64,000 nt of DNA from NCBI GenBank assembly GCA_963778165.1, contig CAVZTE010000004.1:186001-250000 (forward strand), given 5' to 3'. This DNA is from Bog-756 sp963778165 (lineage in GTDB: Bacteria > Actinomycetota > Acidimicrobiia > Acidimicrobiales > RAAP-2). The notes under the pieces are model-generated. The model had not been told where the DNA came from. It searched no databases and worked only from the letters and a program-made list of their open reading frames with translations. The position numbers were made by a program, and so were the translations under genes. Every line of letters starts with the position of its first letter. Positions within the stretch are counted from its first letter, which is position 1. Below are positions 24,814 through 33,610 of the stretch, piece after piece.

Positions 24814-25368
24814 ATGGGGAGGATGAGGACCGGCGGCAGAACCAGAGGTGTCCTGTCGCTGGTGATCATGGTGGCGCTGGTGGCCTTGGCCGCCACCAGC
24901 GTCCGGGCTTACGCCGCCCAGGCCTTCGTCGTGCCGTCGGGATCCATGCTCCCGACGCTCCAGATCGGCGATCGGATCATCGTCGACAAACTGTCGGGGA
25001 CCATCCACCGTGGTGACATCATCGTCTTCCGACGTGCTCCGGGCGACACCGACACCGAGTACCCGGTGCTGGTCAAGAGGGTGATCGGCCTACCGGGTGA
25101 GACCATCTCCTCGAAGGGCAACACCATCTTGATCAACGGGCATCCCATCGCCCAGCCGTGGCTGCCGAAACTGACCGGCCAGTGCTACCAACCGTCCGTC
25201 GGAATCCCCACTACCAAGATCCCCTCCGGCCAGTACTACGTGCTGGGAGACTGTCGAGGCGACTCTGACGACAGTCGGTACTGGGGAACCGTGCCATCCG
25301 CCAACATCATCGGGAAGGTGTCGGCGGTGGTGTGGCGTCACAACCATCCGTGGCTCCACTGGTTCTGA
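24814..25368 (+). CDS. lepB: signal peptidase I
   Basis: 184 residues from ATG 24814, chosen because a -10 element lies 7 nt upstream; a GTG 15 codons earlier is also open. One N-terminal membrane helix (VLSLVIMVALVALAATSV) anchors the enzyme. The catalytic Ser is in VPSGSMLPTL and the general-base Lys in VLVKRVIGLPGE. The GDCRGDSDDSRYWG box completes the S26 family signature. It cleaves signal peptides of Sec/Tat-exported proteins outside the membrane, of which this window has many. It follows the secreted G1 protease gene, but its own promoter suggests independent expression. Confidence 0.93.
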   Translation: MGRMRTGGRTRGVLSLVIMVALVALAATSVRAYAAQAFVVPSGSMLPTLQIGDRIIVDKLSGTIHRGDIIVFRRAPGDTDTEYPVLVKRVIGLPGETISSKGNTILINGHPIAQPWLPKLTGQCYQPSVGIPTTKIPSGQYYVLGDCRGDSDDSRYWGTVPSANIIGKVSAVVWRHNHPWLHWF

Positions 25369-25564
25369 GCGGCGGGCGATGGTCGGATCGGCGCCAGGCG
25401 CGCGGCCGATGAACGGGACGCTTCCTTCGGCGCGGTTCCGGCAACGTCCGACCTCCGGGCATTAGCGTCGGAGCACCAAGCCGCCAACGGCCGGTCCACT
25501 CCGGAGAACGCCACCCCACTACCGGAGATCGCCACGGGCCAGCCACCCAGAACCGGAGGAACCG

Positions 25565-26659
25565 ATGCGAGCAGCCCTGCTTACCCGCGAGAACAGCCCA
25601 CTCGAAGTAGTGGACGACATTGAGGTGGCTGCTCCCGGACCAGGCCAGGTGCTGGTGGATGTGACCCACTGCGGAATCTGCCACTCGGACCTCACCATCA
25701 TCGAGGCCGGGTACGGACCGTTGCCCATGGTCCTCGGGCACGAGGCCGCCGGTGTGGTGGCCGAGGTCGGCGCGGGCGTGGCCGCGGTGGCCCCCGGGGA
25801 CCATGTGGTGTTGGTGGCCATCGCCCCCTGCGGCCGCTGCTACTGGTGTGTGCGGGGCAAGCCCACCGTGTGCGAGAAGGCCATGACCTTCATGGCCGGC
25901 ACCCTCCCCGACGGGTCCACGGCCCTCTCCCGGGGCGGTGAGCCGGTCTACCGCGGGCTGGGTGTGGGCGGCTTCGGCCAGCAGGTCCTGACCACCGAAT
26001 CGGGGGCGGTGCGCATCGATCCCGATATGCCGCTCGAACTGGCCAGCGTCATCGGATGCGCCATCCAGACCGGCGTCGGGGCGGTGCTCAACACCGCCCA
26101 GGTGGAAGAGGGTGCCACCGTCTTGGTCATGGGGTTGGGGGGCGTGGGCATCTCGGTGGTCCAGGGGGCCCGCATCGCCGGTGCCTCCCGGATCATCGCC
26201 TCGGATCCGGTGGAAAGCCGACGCCAACAGGCCCTCTCCTTCGGCGCCACCGAGGTGGTCGATCCGGTCCAGACCGACGTGGTGGCCCTGTGCCAGGAGC
26301 TGACCGGGGTCGGGGTCGACTACGCCTTCGATGCCGCCGGCAGCGCGAGGCTGCTCGAGGCCGGGATCGCCGCCACCTGTAACGGTGGGACCACGGTGTC
26401 GGTTGGCGCACCGGACGCCGCCGAGGTGCTCAATGAGCTACCCGCCATCCTCTTCGCCATCACCGAGAAGCGGCTGGTCGGGTGCCTCTACGGCGGAGGG
26501 AACCCTCACTGGCAGATCCCGCGGCTGATCAGCCTGTGGCAGCGAGGGCTGCTCGATCTCGAGGGGATGATCTCCACCCGGCGTCCACTGGCTGAGATCA
26601 ACGCCGGCTTCGATGACCTCCGGGCCGAACGGGGCCTGCGGACCGTGGTCTCGGTTTGA
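25565..26659 (+). CDS. zinc-dependent alcohol dehydrogenase (MDR family)
   Basis: 364 residues, GGAGG 5 nt before the ATG. Catalytic zinc ligands are Cys in THCGICHSD, His in LGHEAAG and the Cys in IGCAIQTGVG. Structural-zinc cysteines are CGRCYWCVRGKPTVC (C-x2-C-x2-C-x7-C). The Rossmann motif is GLGGVGISVVQGA, with IIASDPVESRR giving an Asp after strand 2, which favours NAD. The arrangement is closest to class III-like/NDMA-dependent alcohol dehydrogenases of actinobacteria. Alcohol or aldehyde substrate unknown. A 195-bp gap upstream should hold its promoter. Confidence 0.92.
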   Translation: MRAALLTRENSPLEVVDDIEVAAPGPGQVLVDVTHCGICHSDLTIIEAGYGPLPMVLGHEAAGVVAEVGAGVAAVAPGDHVVLVAIAPCGRCYWCVRGKPTVCEKAMTFMAGTLPDGSTALSRGGEPVYRGLGVGGFGQQVLTTESGAVRIDPDMPLELASVIGCAIQTGVGAVLNTAQVEEGATVLVMGLGGVGISVVQGARIAGASRIIASDPVESRRQQALSFGATEVVDPVQTDVVALCQELTGVGVDYAFDAAGSARLLEAGIAATCNGGTTVSVGAPDAAEVLNELPAILFAITEKRLVGCLYGGGNPHWQIPRLISLWQRGLLDLEGMISTRRPLAEINAGFDDLRAERGLRTVVSV

Positions 26660-26700
26660 GCCGTCAGTCATGACCCCCGGACCGGCGGTGACGCCAGGCG

Positions 26701-27207
26701 ATGACGGAAGGCGATGACGCGGTGAGCGACGAGCGGGAAGTGCTGCACCGTTACCTCAACGCCCAGCGGCGCCATGTCCTGGGCATCCTCGACGGGCTGA
26801 CCGACGACCAGCTGCGGAGCCCGGTCCTTCCTTCGGGCTGGTCCTGTCTGGGCATGGTGAAGCACCTGGCCCTCTCCGACGAGCACTACTGGTTCCGTTC
26901 CATCGTCGCCGGCGAGCCGCTCGACTACTTCCCCGAGGGGGACCGGGCCGACTGGCAGGTGGGACCGGACGAGTCGGCCGACGAAGTCTTGGCCTCGTAC
27001 CGGGCCGAGATGGCGCTGGCCGATGCCATCATCACCACCACCCCACTCGATCAGCCGCCGCGTCAACGGGACGACTGGTGGGGCGACTGGGACGTCCCCG
27101 ACTTCCGGTACATCTTGCTGCACGTCATCACCGAGACGGCCTGTCATGCCGGCCATCTCGACGCGGTCCGCGAGCTGATCGACGGGCGCCAGTGGATCGT
27201 CCAGTAG
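26701..27207 (+). CDS. DinB/DUF664 family protein
   Basis: 168 residues, four-helix-bundle DinB fold. A first-helix motif HRYLNAQRRHVLGILDGLTDD, the metal-binding His in MVKHLALSDEHYWF and C-terminal ETACHAGHLDAVREL supply the three-His metal site of the family. DUF664 members in actinobacteria include mycothiol-dependent S-transferases; the pairing of W/F residues here fits that group, but the substrate is unknown. A GTG seven codons downstream could be the real start, since no strong ribosome site precedes ATG 26701. It lies 41 nt after the alcohol dehydrogenase gene and may be co-transcribed. Confidence 0.85.
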   Translation: MTEGDDAVSDEREVLHRYLNAQRRHVLGILDGLTDDQLRSPVLPSGWSCLGMVKHLALSDEHYWFRSIVAGEPLDYFPEGDRADWQVGPDESADEVLASYRAEMALADAIITTTPLDQPPRQRDDWWGDWDVPDFRYILLHVITETACHAGHLDAVRELIDGRQWIVQ

Positions 27208-27222
27208 CCACGGAGCCCCACC

Positions 27223-27693
27223 CTACGGAACGGTCGACAGCTGTCCTTCGATCACCTGACGGTTCTCCTCGTCGAGTTCAGACAGCAACGATCGACAGGC
27301 TTGGGCATGCCGGTCCCGCGACGGCCGGTCACCGATCACGGCGTAGGCCCGGGCCATCCCCTCTTCGGCCGAGGCCAGCCGCCAATCGGTCCAACCGTTG
27401 GCCAGGGCCCGCTCGTGGGCCGCGGTGGCAAAGAGCAGGGCCAGGCCACCGGCGCCCAACCAGCTGAGGACGTGGGCCACCTGCCAGTCCCCGATGAGCA
27501 GCTTGGACTCGAGATCCGGACCACCCACCTCGGCCCAGAGGTAGCGCGACGCCGCGGCCCGCAGGACCATCTGGCGCTGTTGTTCGGGGCTCCGGCCGTC
27601 GAGGTCGAGGAGATCCCAGGCTCCGTTGAACGCCGATTTGGCTTCGGCGACCTTCCACTCGGTCTCGTCGCCCGCCTCAGTCTGCTGGCCCAT
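27223..27693 (-). CDS. conserved hypothetical protein, all-helical
   Basis: 156 residues, no signal peptide or membrane helix. It is rich in Ala, Trp and Arg with amphipathic helices (AKSAFNGAWDLLDLDGRS, MVLRAAASRYLWAEVG, ALLFATAAHERALANGW, RDRHAQACRSLLSELDEE), suggesting a helical-repeat (TPR-like) fold. Similar short proteins are common in actinobacteria without assigned function. It converges with the DinB-like gene, with 15 nt between stops. Confidence 0.7.
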   Translation of the reverse strand: MGQQTEAGDETEWKVAEAKSAFNGAWDLLDLDGRSPEQQRQMVLRAAASRYLWAEVGGPDLESKLLIGDWQVAHVLSWLGAGGLALLFATAAHERALANGWTDWRLASAEEGMARAYAVIGDRPSRDRHAQACRSLLSELDEENRQVIEGQLSTVP

Positions 27694-27789
27694 GCCCCAG
27701 ACGTTACCTTCGGGCCCGGCGCTCCCTCCGGTGGCTCCGACGCCGGGAAGCAGTAGGTCCCGCCGACGACGAAGGGTTGCCCCTGCCGG

Positions 27790-28716
27790 CTACGAGCGGT
27801 AGTCGGCCAGCACCAGGGCCCCGATGAAGTCATACCCGGCGGTGTGGGCGTGGATGTTGCCCTGGGAGCAGAAGTAGGTGAGCTGACAGACCTCGCCCAC
27901 CGCCACCGGCACCGTTCCGTACGGCGACACCTGCTCGGTGATACTGAGACTGGTGTCATCGCCCTTGGTGGCTGACTTGTACGGCGCGGACGTCACGTTG
28001 ACGAAGCTGGCTCGGGACACCGACAGATAGGCCTTCTTCAAGGTCGGGTTGATCAGGTCGTCGAAGGCCAGGATCGACTGGCGGGCCTGGGTCTCACTGG
28101 CCGACGACGGCGGCTGGGTCGGATAGACGAACAGCCCCAGGTCCACGTCGGGATAGGTCAGACCGATGATCTTGGCGCTGGTGTCCGAGGCCTTGGTCAG
28201 GGCGGTATTGAGCGACCCCACCAGCGCCTTGACGTTCTTCCCCATGGTGGGCATGGCGGCGTTGACGCACGCCGCCGTCGAGCAGGAGTCGAAGTCGTTG
28301 CCACCGATCGAGACGGTGACCAGTTTCACCTGGCCCTGGTGGGCGGCGATGAATTTGAGAGCTGCAGCCTCCTGGGTGATCCCCGAGTAGGCCACGGCGT
28401 GCTGGGAGGCCGGATCGCCACATCCCACCGAGTGGAGCAGCGAGGTGGTGGTGGCCCCGCCGCACCCGAAGTTCTCCGGTTGCAGCCCCAGCTTTCCGGC
28501 CAGGTACCCGGTATATCCCGGCGTCCCACCGATCCCCGGCTGGTAGCCGATCGAATACGAGTCACCCAGGGTGAGCTCGTAGGGGTGGGCGGTGGCTGCC
28601 GCCGGGCCCGCGCCGGATAGGGCCACCAGGAGCGACGTGGTCGTGGTAAGCACCGCCACCGCAGCCACGGCCACCCACCGGGCCCAGACCGGGACCTTCT
28701 TCGAATGACGTCGCAT
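27790..28716 (-). CDS. secreted SGNH/GDSL-type hydrolase
   Basis: 308 residues from ATG 28716; a GTG seven codons upstream is an alternative start. The signal peptide runs from MRRHSKK through VAVAAVAVLTTTTSLLVAL to AAATA. Catalytic blocks are I (LTLGDSYSIGYQPG), II (FGCGGATTTSLL), III (SIGGNDFDSC) and V (NIHAHTAGYDFIG with the His). This order is that of extracellular lipases/esterases of the Streptomyces type. Several Cys pairs (CGGAT..VGCG, DSCSTAAC, CQLTYFC) fit disulfides outside the cell. Substrate, lipid or acetylated glycan, is not determinable. Single gene. Confidence 0.88.
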   Translation of the reverse strand: MRRHSKKVPVWARWVAVAAVAVLTTTTSLLVALSGAGPAAATAHPYELTLGDSYSIGYQPGIGGTPGYTGYLAGKLGLQPENFGCGGATTTSLLHSVGCGDPASQHAVAYSGITQEAAALKFIAAHQGQVKLVTVSIGGNDFDSCSTAACVNAAMPTMGKNVKALVGSLNTALTKASDTSAKIIGLTYPDVDLGLFVYPTQPPSSASETQARQSILAFDDLINPTLKKAYLSVSRASFVNVTSAPYKSATKGDDTSLSITEQVSPYGTVPVAVGEVCQLTYFCSQGNIHAHTAGYDFIGALVLADYRS

Positions 28717-28775
28717 GTCCCCCCCTGTCGCTGGCACTCCCCGTACCGGGCCGGCACTTCCCCGTACCAGGGCTC

Positions 28776-30026
28776 CTACCGTAGACGGTCGGGCGCGGCG
28801 ACGGCTCGGCGCAGGCCACGGGCCAGATCACCCCGGGCCCCCACCGACAGCCGGTCAAGACCCAACCACGCCCGGAGCCGGTGGAGCTCGGCCGGCGCCA
28901 GCTCCAGCACCGTGGCGGCGGAGGCCGACGGTTCGAGGTAGGAGCCCAGCACCTGCAGAGTGTTGGTGGTGCGTTCGGCCTTGAGATCGAAACGGGCCAC
29001 CAGCTGGTCCCCGATCAGGAGGGGCAGCACGTAGTAGCCGTGGGTGCGCAGGTGCCCGGGCACGTAGATGCCGATGCGGTAGTGGAAATCGAACAGCCGC
29101 TCGGTGCGTTCCCTGGTCCAGATCAGGGAGTCGAACGGGGAGAGCAGGGTGGCCTGCTGCCGGCGGAGGGGCCGGAGCCGAGCGCCGGGCAGCACGTAGC
29201 CCGGCTTGGTCCACCCCTCCACGGCCACCGGTTCCAACCGGCCGTCCTCCACCAGTTCCTCCACCCGGGTCCTGCCCGGACCGGGCCGGAGCCAGAAGTA
29301 GTCGGCCAGATCGGAGGCGGTGGCCACCCCCAGACAGCGGGCGGCCCGGACGATCAGCTGGCGTTGGGCTTCCTCGTCCGATGGCGACGGTTGGCTGAGC
29401 ACCTGGGCGGGGATCACCCGCTCGGTGAGGTCGTAGACCCGTTCGAAGGTCGGGCTCCGCCAGGCCGCCAGCACCCCGTCGCCGAACAGCAGCTCGAGGG
29501 CCCGGCGCCCGTCACTGCGCCGATCCCACCACTCACCGTCCCGCCGGCGGGGATCAGAGAGCTTGGAGGCCGGCAAGGGGCCGCGCTCGGCCACCTCGTC
29601 GAGCACCGCGGCCAGATATCCCTGGTGGGCTGCTCGCCACTGGCGGCGGCGCTCCTGCACCGTGGGAGTGTCGACCAGGTCGTTGCGCCACCGGTCCATC
29701 TTCCAGCGGAAGTAGGGATACAGCTCCACCGGCAGGAGCGAGGCGGCGTGGCCCCAGTACTCGAAGCACGCACCCCCGGCTCCGGTCAGCCCCAGCAGGG
29801 TCGACTTGTCGTAGGCCCCGATCCGGCTGAAGGGCACCAGGAACTGGGTGCGCTCGAGGACGTTGACGGCATCGAGCTGGACCGTCCCGACCTGGTCCAC
29901 CACCCGCAGCAGCCGGGCCGGGGTGGGGCGGCGGGCGCCCGGTGTGGGACGCGGTGCCCCCAGGCCCTGGGCCTCGACGGCCAGGCGACGGGCCTGGCTC
30001 CGGGAGAGGGGACGGCTACGGGCCAC
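28776..30026 (-). CDS. winged-helix protein of the YcaQ/AlkX DNA-glycosylase family
   Basis: 416 residues. The HTH_42 family is recognisable: SRSQARRLAVEAQGL, VVDQVGTVQLDAVNVLERTQ-type N-terminal block, CFEYWGHAASLLPVELYPYF, then tandem winged helices (PLPASKLSDPRR, VATASDLADYFWLRPG) and a C-terminal beta domain (LLSPFDSLIWTRERTERLFDF, YYVLPLLIGDQLVARFDLKAE). The motif QLD at about residue 49 corresponds to the Q-hydrophobic-D catalytic motif of the YcaQ-like branch (as opposed to QxQ in AlkZ), enzymes that unhook interstrand crosslinks and excise bulky N7-alkyl bases. Divergent from the amidotransferase gene. Confidence 0.85.
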   Translation of the reverse strand: MARSRPLSRSQARRLAVEAQGLGAPRPTPGARRPTPARLLRVVDQVGTVQLDAVNVLERTQFLVPFSRIGAYDKSTLLGLTGAGGACFEYWGHAASLLPVELYPYFRWKMDRWRNDLVDTPTVQERRRQWRAAHQGYLAAVLDEVAERGPLPASKLSDPRRRDGEWWDRRSDGRRALELLFGDGVLAAWRSPTFERVYDLTERVIPAQVLSQPSPSDEEAQRQLIVRAARCLGVATASDLADYFWLRPGPGRTRVEELVEDGRLEPVAVEGWTKPGYVLPGARLRPLRRQQATLLSPFDSLIWTRERTERLFDFHYRIGIYVPGHLRTHGYYVLPLLIGDQLVARFDLKAERTTNTLQVLGSYLEPSASAATVLELAPAELHRLRAWLGLDRLSVGARGDLARGLRRAVAAPDRLR

Positions 30027-30190
30027 CGGGGGATCGTAGAGCGGAAGCCGGCCGATCGGGGAGGGACCGGCGGTAGAACACGGTGGTCCTCAAGGCATGC
30101 GGCCATCGCCTATCGGGCGGCACCCGCGCCTAGTCTGGCCCGCTTCCTCCCAAGAACTCGAGGGAGTGGCGTTCCTCCCAGGGGGTATCG

Positions 30191-30874
30191 GTGGTGAGCA
30201 TGCGAATAGCCTTCCTGACCCACAACGAGGCCGATCCGCCCGGCGCTCTCGGACGACGAGCCATCGAGCTGGGCTTCGAGATCGGGGTGCACCGTGCCGA
30301 TCGTGGAGCCGCAGAGCTGCCCCGGCCCGGCTCCTTCGACCTCTTGGTGGTCATGGGATCAGTGGCTTCGACCACCGACCACACCGTGCCGTGGATCCCA
30401 CCCGAGCGCCGCCTGGTGGCGGCGTCGGTGGACGCCGGTATCGCCGTCCTCGGGGTCTGCTTCGGCGGTCAGCTCCTGGCCCAGGTCCTGGGGGCCCGGG
30501 TGAGCCGGGCCTCCCGTCCCGAGCGGGGCTGGCACCGGATCGACACCGACGACCCCGAGCGGGTGCCGGCCGGGCCCTGGCTGATGTGGCACCAGGACCA
30601 GTTCACCCTGCCGCCCGGAGCGGTGGGGCTGGCCCGGACCGAGGTGTGCCTCCAGGCCTATGTGCTGGGGCCCCACACCGGCGTCCAGTTCCACCCCGAA
30701 GTGACGGCCGAGATCGTGGGGAAGTGGATCGACGAGGCCCGGGCCGCCAGCCGGATGGACCCCTCCGAGGCCGCAGAGATCCTCTCGGGCTTCGACCAAC
30801 AGGGACAGGGCCCCGAGGATCAGATCCGCGCCGTGTTCGACGGGTTCGTGGCCCGGGCCGGGGTGGCTCCCTGA
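30191..30874 (+). CDS. class I glutamine amidotransferase-like protein
   Basis: 227 residues. The triad Cys is in LGVCFGGQLLA (Cys90) and the His/Glu in VQFHPEVTAE. An oxyanion-type glycine block (VVMGSVAS) precedes. This arrangement matches stand-alone GMP-synthase-like amidotransferases that hydrolyse gamma-glutamyl bonds or supply ammonia; the acceptor domain is missing, so the partner is unknown. Start codons GTG 30191 and ATG 30200 are both possible; the GGGGG at about 30180 suits the first. A TAGTCT at 30131-30136 could be its -10 element. Confidence 0.85.
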   Translation: MVSMRIAFLTHNEADPPGALGRRAIELGFEIGVHRADRGAAELPRPGSFDLLVVMGSVASTTDHTVPWIPPERRLVAASVDAGIAVLGVCFGGQLLAQVLGARVSRASRPERGWHRIDTDDPERVPAGPWLMWHQDQFTLPPGAVGLARTEVCLQAYVLGPHTGVQFHPEVTAEIVGKWIDEARAASRMDPSEAAEILSGFDQQGQGPEDQIRAVFDGFVARAGVAP

Positions 30875-30896
30875 GGCTCAGGTACGAGCTGCCCGG

Positions 30897-31208
30897 TCAG
30901 GTCGGCGGGCTGGTGGGCCGGGGCCGGGTCACCACCGTGGTCCGGGGCGGCCGGGGGCTGTGCCGGCCACGATCACCGGGAACGTCGTCGGTCACCATGC
31001 TGGAGTACGGCGTGCCCGACAGCTCGGCCACCTTCCGCTCGGCCTGTTCCGCTTCGCCGAGGGCGGCGTCCAACTGGCGGTGGAGGGCATCGATCTGGCT
31101 CTCGTTGCGCTCCACCAGCTTCTCCACCACGGCCCCGGGGATGGCCTCCCGACGGGTCGGGTCCTGGGCCGCCGGGGCCTGGTCCCGAGCCGCCCGTTTC
31201 CGTTTCAT
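30897..31208 (-). CDS. small hypothetical protein with coiled coil
   Basis: 103 residues. A basic N-terminus (MKRKRAARDQ) is followed by a heptad-like helix (VVEKLVERNESQIDALHRQL, LGEAEQAERKVAEL) and a Pro/Arg-rich unstructured tail. No family recognised. It follows the next small gene by 9 nt, so both form one unit on the minus strand, convergent with the amidotransferase gene. Confidence 0.6.
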   Translation of the reverse strand: MKRKRAARDQAPAAQDPTRREAIPGAVVEKLVERNESQIDALHRQLDAALGEAEQAERKVAELSGTPYSSMVTDDVPGDRGRHSPRPPRTTVVTRPRPTSPPT

Positions 31209-31217
31209 CGCCCGGGG

Positions 31218-31547
31218 TCAGTCACGGGCCGCCGCGGTCGGCAGGTCCTGCCCGTGCCAGTGCGACGATTGCCCGTTCAATCCGAAGGGGAGTCGCCGGG
31301 CCAGGGAGTCGGAACTCTCGACCACCGCAGGGCGGCGCCCGTCGTACCCGTCAACCGGAACGGCCGCGGTGTCCATGCCGGAGGCCTGGAGTTGTTCCTC
31401 CCTCCGGCGGGCCTCGGCCGTGCGGCCCTGGGCCTCGGCGATGGCCGACTGCAGCCGCAGCCGCTCCATGGCCGCGGCGCGGAGGTACGCCTCTACCGAT
31501 GCTCGCGTGTAGGCCTGCCCGGCCTGGGGATCGCTTGACTGGTTCAT
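31218..31547 (-). CDS. small hypothetical protein with coiled coil
   Basis: 109 residues from ATG 31547. The N-terminal half is a likely coiled coil (TRASVEAYLRAAAMERLRLQ, EAQGRTAEARRREEQLQ); the C-terminal half is polar (SLARRLPFGLNGQSSHWHG). No signal peptide or family match. First of a pair with the 103-residue protein; both are coiled-coil forming and may interact (inference). Confidence 0.6.
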   Translation of the reverse strand: MNQSSDPQAGQAYTRASVEAYLRAAAMERLRLQSAIAEAQGRTAEARRREEQLQASGMDTAAVPVDGYDGRRPAVVESSDSLARRLPFGLNGQSSHWHGQDLPTAAARD

Positions 31548-31680
31548 CGGAGTAAAGCCGCTCTGACGCAGCTGAGAAGGTCTTGGGCCGAGTATACCTA
31601 CCTGGGCACTAGGACGACAGGGGGAGTGGGTGCCCGCCCGGTAGTCGGAGAGGGACGCTCCCCCACGGCCACCGGGATCC

Positions 31681-32508
31681 TCAGCCGAAGCGTCCGTGCA
31701 CGTAGTCCAGTGTCCGGGGATCGAGCGGCGAATCGAACATGGCATCGGTGGGCCCGTGCTCGATGATGTAGCCCGGGGTCCCCTGCTCGGCCAGGAAAAA
31801 CGCCGTATAGGCCGAGACTCGTTGGGCCTGTTGCATGTTGTGGGTCACGATGACGATGGTGACCTCGGTCTTCAGCTCCTCGATGGTGGTCTCGATCCGC
31901 CGGGTGGAGGTGGGGTCGAGGGCCGAGCACGGCTCGTCCATCAACAGCACCCGGGGCCGGATGGCCAGGGCCCGGGCGATGCACAGCCGTTGTTGCTGGC
32001 CACCGGAGAGCGCCCCACCGGGCTGGCGCAGCCGGTTCTCGACCTCGTTCCACAGGCCGGCCTTCTGCAGGCAGCTCTCGACCAACTCGTCCTTGGCGTC
32101 CTGGTCCTTGCGGGTGCCGGTGAGCTTGAGACCGGCCAGGACGTTGTCATAGATGGACATGGTCGGGAAGGGGTTGGGCTTCTGGAAGACCATGCCGATG
32201 TGGCGCCGGGCCTCGGTCAGCTTCCGGCTGGGGTCGTAGATGTCCACGCCGTCCAACAGCACATCGCCGGCCAGCGAAGCGCCCGGAATCAGCTCGTGCA
32301 TCCGGTTGAGGATGCGGAGAAAGGTGGACTTCCCGCATCCGGACGGGCCGATGAGGGCGGTCACCTGGCGGCACTCCATCATCAGGGAGACCCGGTCGAG
32401 GACCTGGTGGTCGCCGAACCAGGCGGAGATCTCTCGGGCCTCGAGGTTGGCGGCCTGGTACGTGTCCTCTACCTGGGGTCGTTGTCTGGTTCTGGTCTCG
32501 AGCAGCAT
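31681..32508 (-). CDS. pstB: phosphate ABC transporter ATP-binding protein PstB
   Basis: 275 residues. Walker A GPSGCGKST (54-62), Q-loop VFQKPNPFP, ABC signature LSGGQQQRLCIARALA, Walker B VLLMDEPCSALD and the switch His in THNMQQA. The NRMHELIP and QKPNPFPTMSIYDNV segments are specific to PstB. It powers high-affinity phosphate import together with PstC/PstA. It is the last gene of the extended pst operon, downstream of the pseudo-sortase gene by 36 nt rather than directly after pstA, which is unusual. No phoU gene follows. Confidence 0.96.
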   Translation of the reverse strand: MLLETRTRQRPQVEDTYQAANLEAREISAWFGDHQVLDRVSLMMECRQVTALIGPSGCGKSTFLRILNRMHELIPGASLAGDVLLDGVDIYDPSRKLTEARRHIGMVFQKPNPFPTMSIYDNVLAGLKLTGTRKDQDAKDELVESCLQKAGLWNEVENRLRQPGGALSGGQQQRLCIARALAIRPRVLLMDEPCSALDPTSTRRIETTIEELKTEVTIVIVTHNMQQAQRVSAYTAFFLAEQGTPGYIIEHGPTDAMFDSPLDPRTLDYVHGRFG

Positions 32509-32544
32509 CGGGTCAGTTCCTCAGTCAGTGGTTGGTCGGGTGGT

Positions 32545-33606
32545 TCACAACAGGTTGGGCAGGAGCCGGGCGAACTGGTCGGCCACGAACATCCAGACCA
32601 GCAGCATCGGGGCCGTGAAGACGATCCAGGCCTGGGCACGGCCCCGCTTCTTCCAGGTCCAGATGGCCCCGGCGGCCAGAGCAGCCAGCCCCAGCACCCA
32701 CAGGGACAGGGCCCACAGATCGCCGGTGTCGAACCCCAGGGGCCGCTCGCTGGCCGGCACCGTCTTGACCAGTGGGTTCTGGGCCGCCACCGGCTCACCG
32801 ATCTTGAGGGCGTCGACGTACACCACGCCCGAGGGCGCGAACGGGGTGCCCGAAGCCGTTCCCAGGGTCAGTACCGACGAGTTGCCCGGCACCTTGATGA
32901 CCTTGGTACCGGCCGGACGGACATCGATGACCCGGAAGACCGACGTCCCGACCTGAGTCACCACGGTGATCTTCGCTCCCTTGCGGAGCTGGCTGATCTG
33001 ACCGAAGGGCCCGCCGTAGGCCGCGGCCCGGCCCAGGATGATGCTGTCCCCGGTCCCGCCCGGGAAGACCGTCGAGCGGAGGTGACCGGGGCCATTGGCC
33101 AGGACATTGCCGGTGGTGCCCTCGAGGACCACCTGGCTGACCCCGAGGGACGGAATGGTGATCTGGGCCATGGGGGCGCCGAGGGCCAGGGTCGAGTGGT
33201 GGATGCCGCGTGGCCCGAGGGGGCCGGTGCCCTCGGCCAGTTCGGTCCGGAACTGGTTGTACAGGTTCACCTGGGCCGACCGGTGCTCGAGCCGGCTCAC
33301 GTAGGCCAGTTGCACCACCATCCCGATCGACACCACCGCCAGCACCAGCAGTGCCGCCCGCATCACCAGGGCCCACTTGCGGGTGCCGACTCTCTTTCCG
33401 CTCCGAGGCCGATGACCGTTGCGACCCAAATGGCCGGTGGCATCGAACTCCGCCTGCAGCCTCCGGGCCTGCTCGGCGTAGTCCGAGCTGTCCGAGCCTA
33501 CGGAGCCGTCGGTGACCCCGGGCGACCCCGGTGCCCCGGTCGTCGGGGTCGGGGGCGCAGGGACCAGGAGCATCTCCCGCTCCAGGGCGGTGTGGGTGAC
33601 GGTCAT
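32545..33606 (-). CDS. membrane protein with catalytically dead class E-type sortase domain
   Basis: 353 residues from ATG 33606 (GAAGGG directly upstream). A cytoplasmic region of 75 residues precedes a membrane helix (about 79-101). A sortase fold follows at 145-270: ITIPSLGVSQVVLEG, NGPGHLRSTVFPGGTGDSII, YGGPFGQISQLRKGAKI, VLTLGTASGTPFAPSGVVYV. In active sortases the block reads GHR..YG.PF and TLTTC.P; here the His site is Arg193, the Cys site is Ala251, and the conserved Arg site is not Arg. There is no Cys in the whole protein. Two further membrane helices close the protein. So it cannot be a transpeptidase; a structural or binding role in the pst system is inferred. Confidence 0.82.
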   Translation of the reverse strand: MTVTHTALEREMLLVPAPPTPTTGAPGSPGVTDGSVGSDSSDYAEQARRLQAEFDATGHLGRNGHRPRSGKRVGTRKWALVMRAALLVLAVVSIGMVVQLAYVSRLEHRSAQVNLYNQFRTELAEGTGPLGPRGIHHSTLALGAPMAQITIPSLGVSQVVLEGTTGNVLANGPGHLRSTVFPGGTGDSIILGRAAAYGGPFGQISQLRKGAKITVVTQVGTSVFRVIDVRPAGTKVIKVPGNSSVLTLGTASGTPFAPSGVVYVDALKIGEPVAAQNPLVKTVPASERPLGFDTGDLWALSLWVLGLAALAAGAIWTWKKRGRAQAWIVFTAPMLLVWMFVADQFARLLPNLL

Positions 33607-33610
33607 CCCT

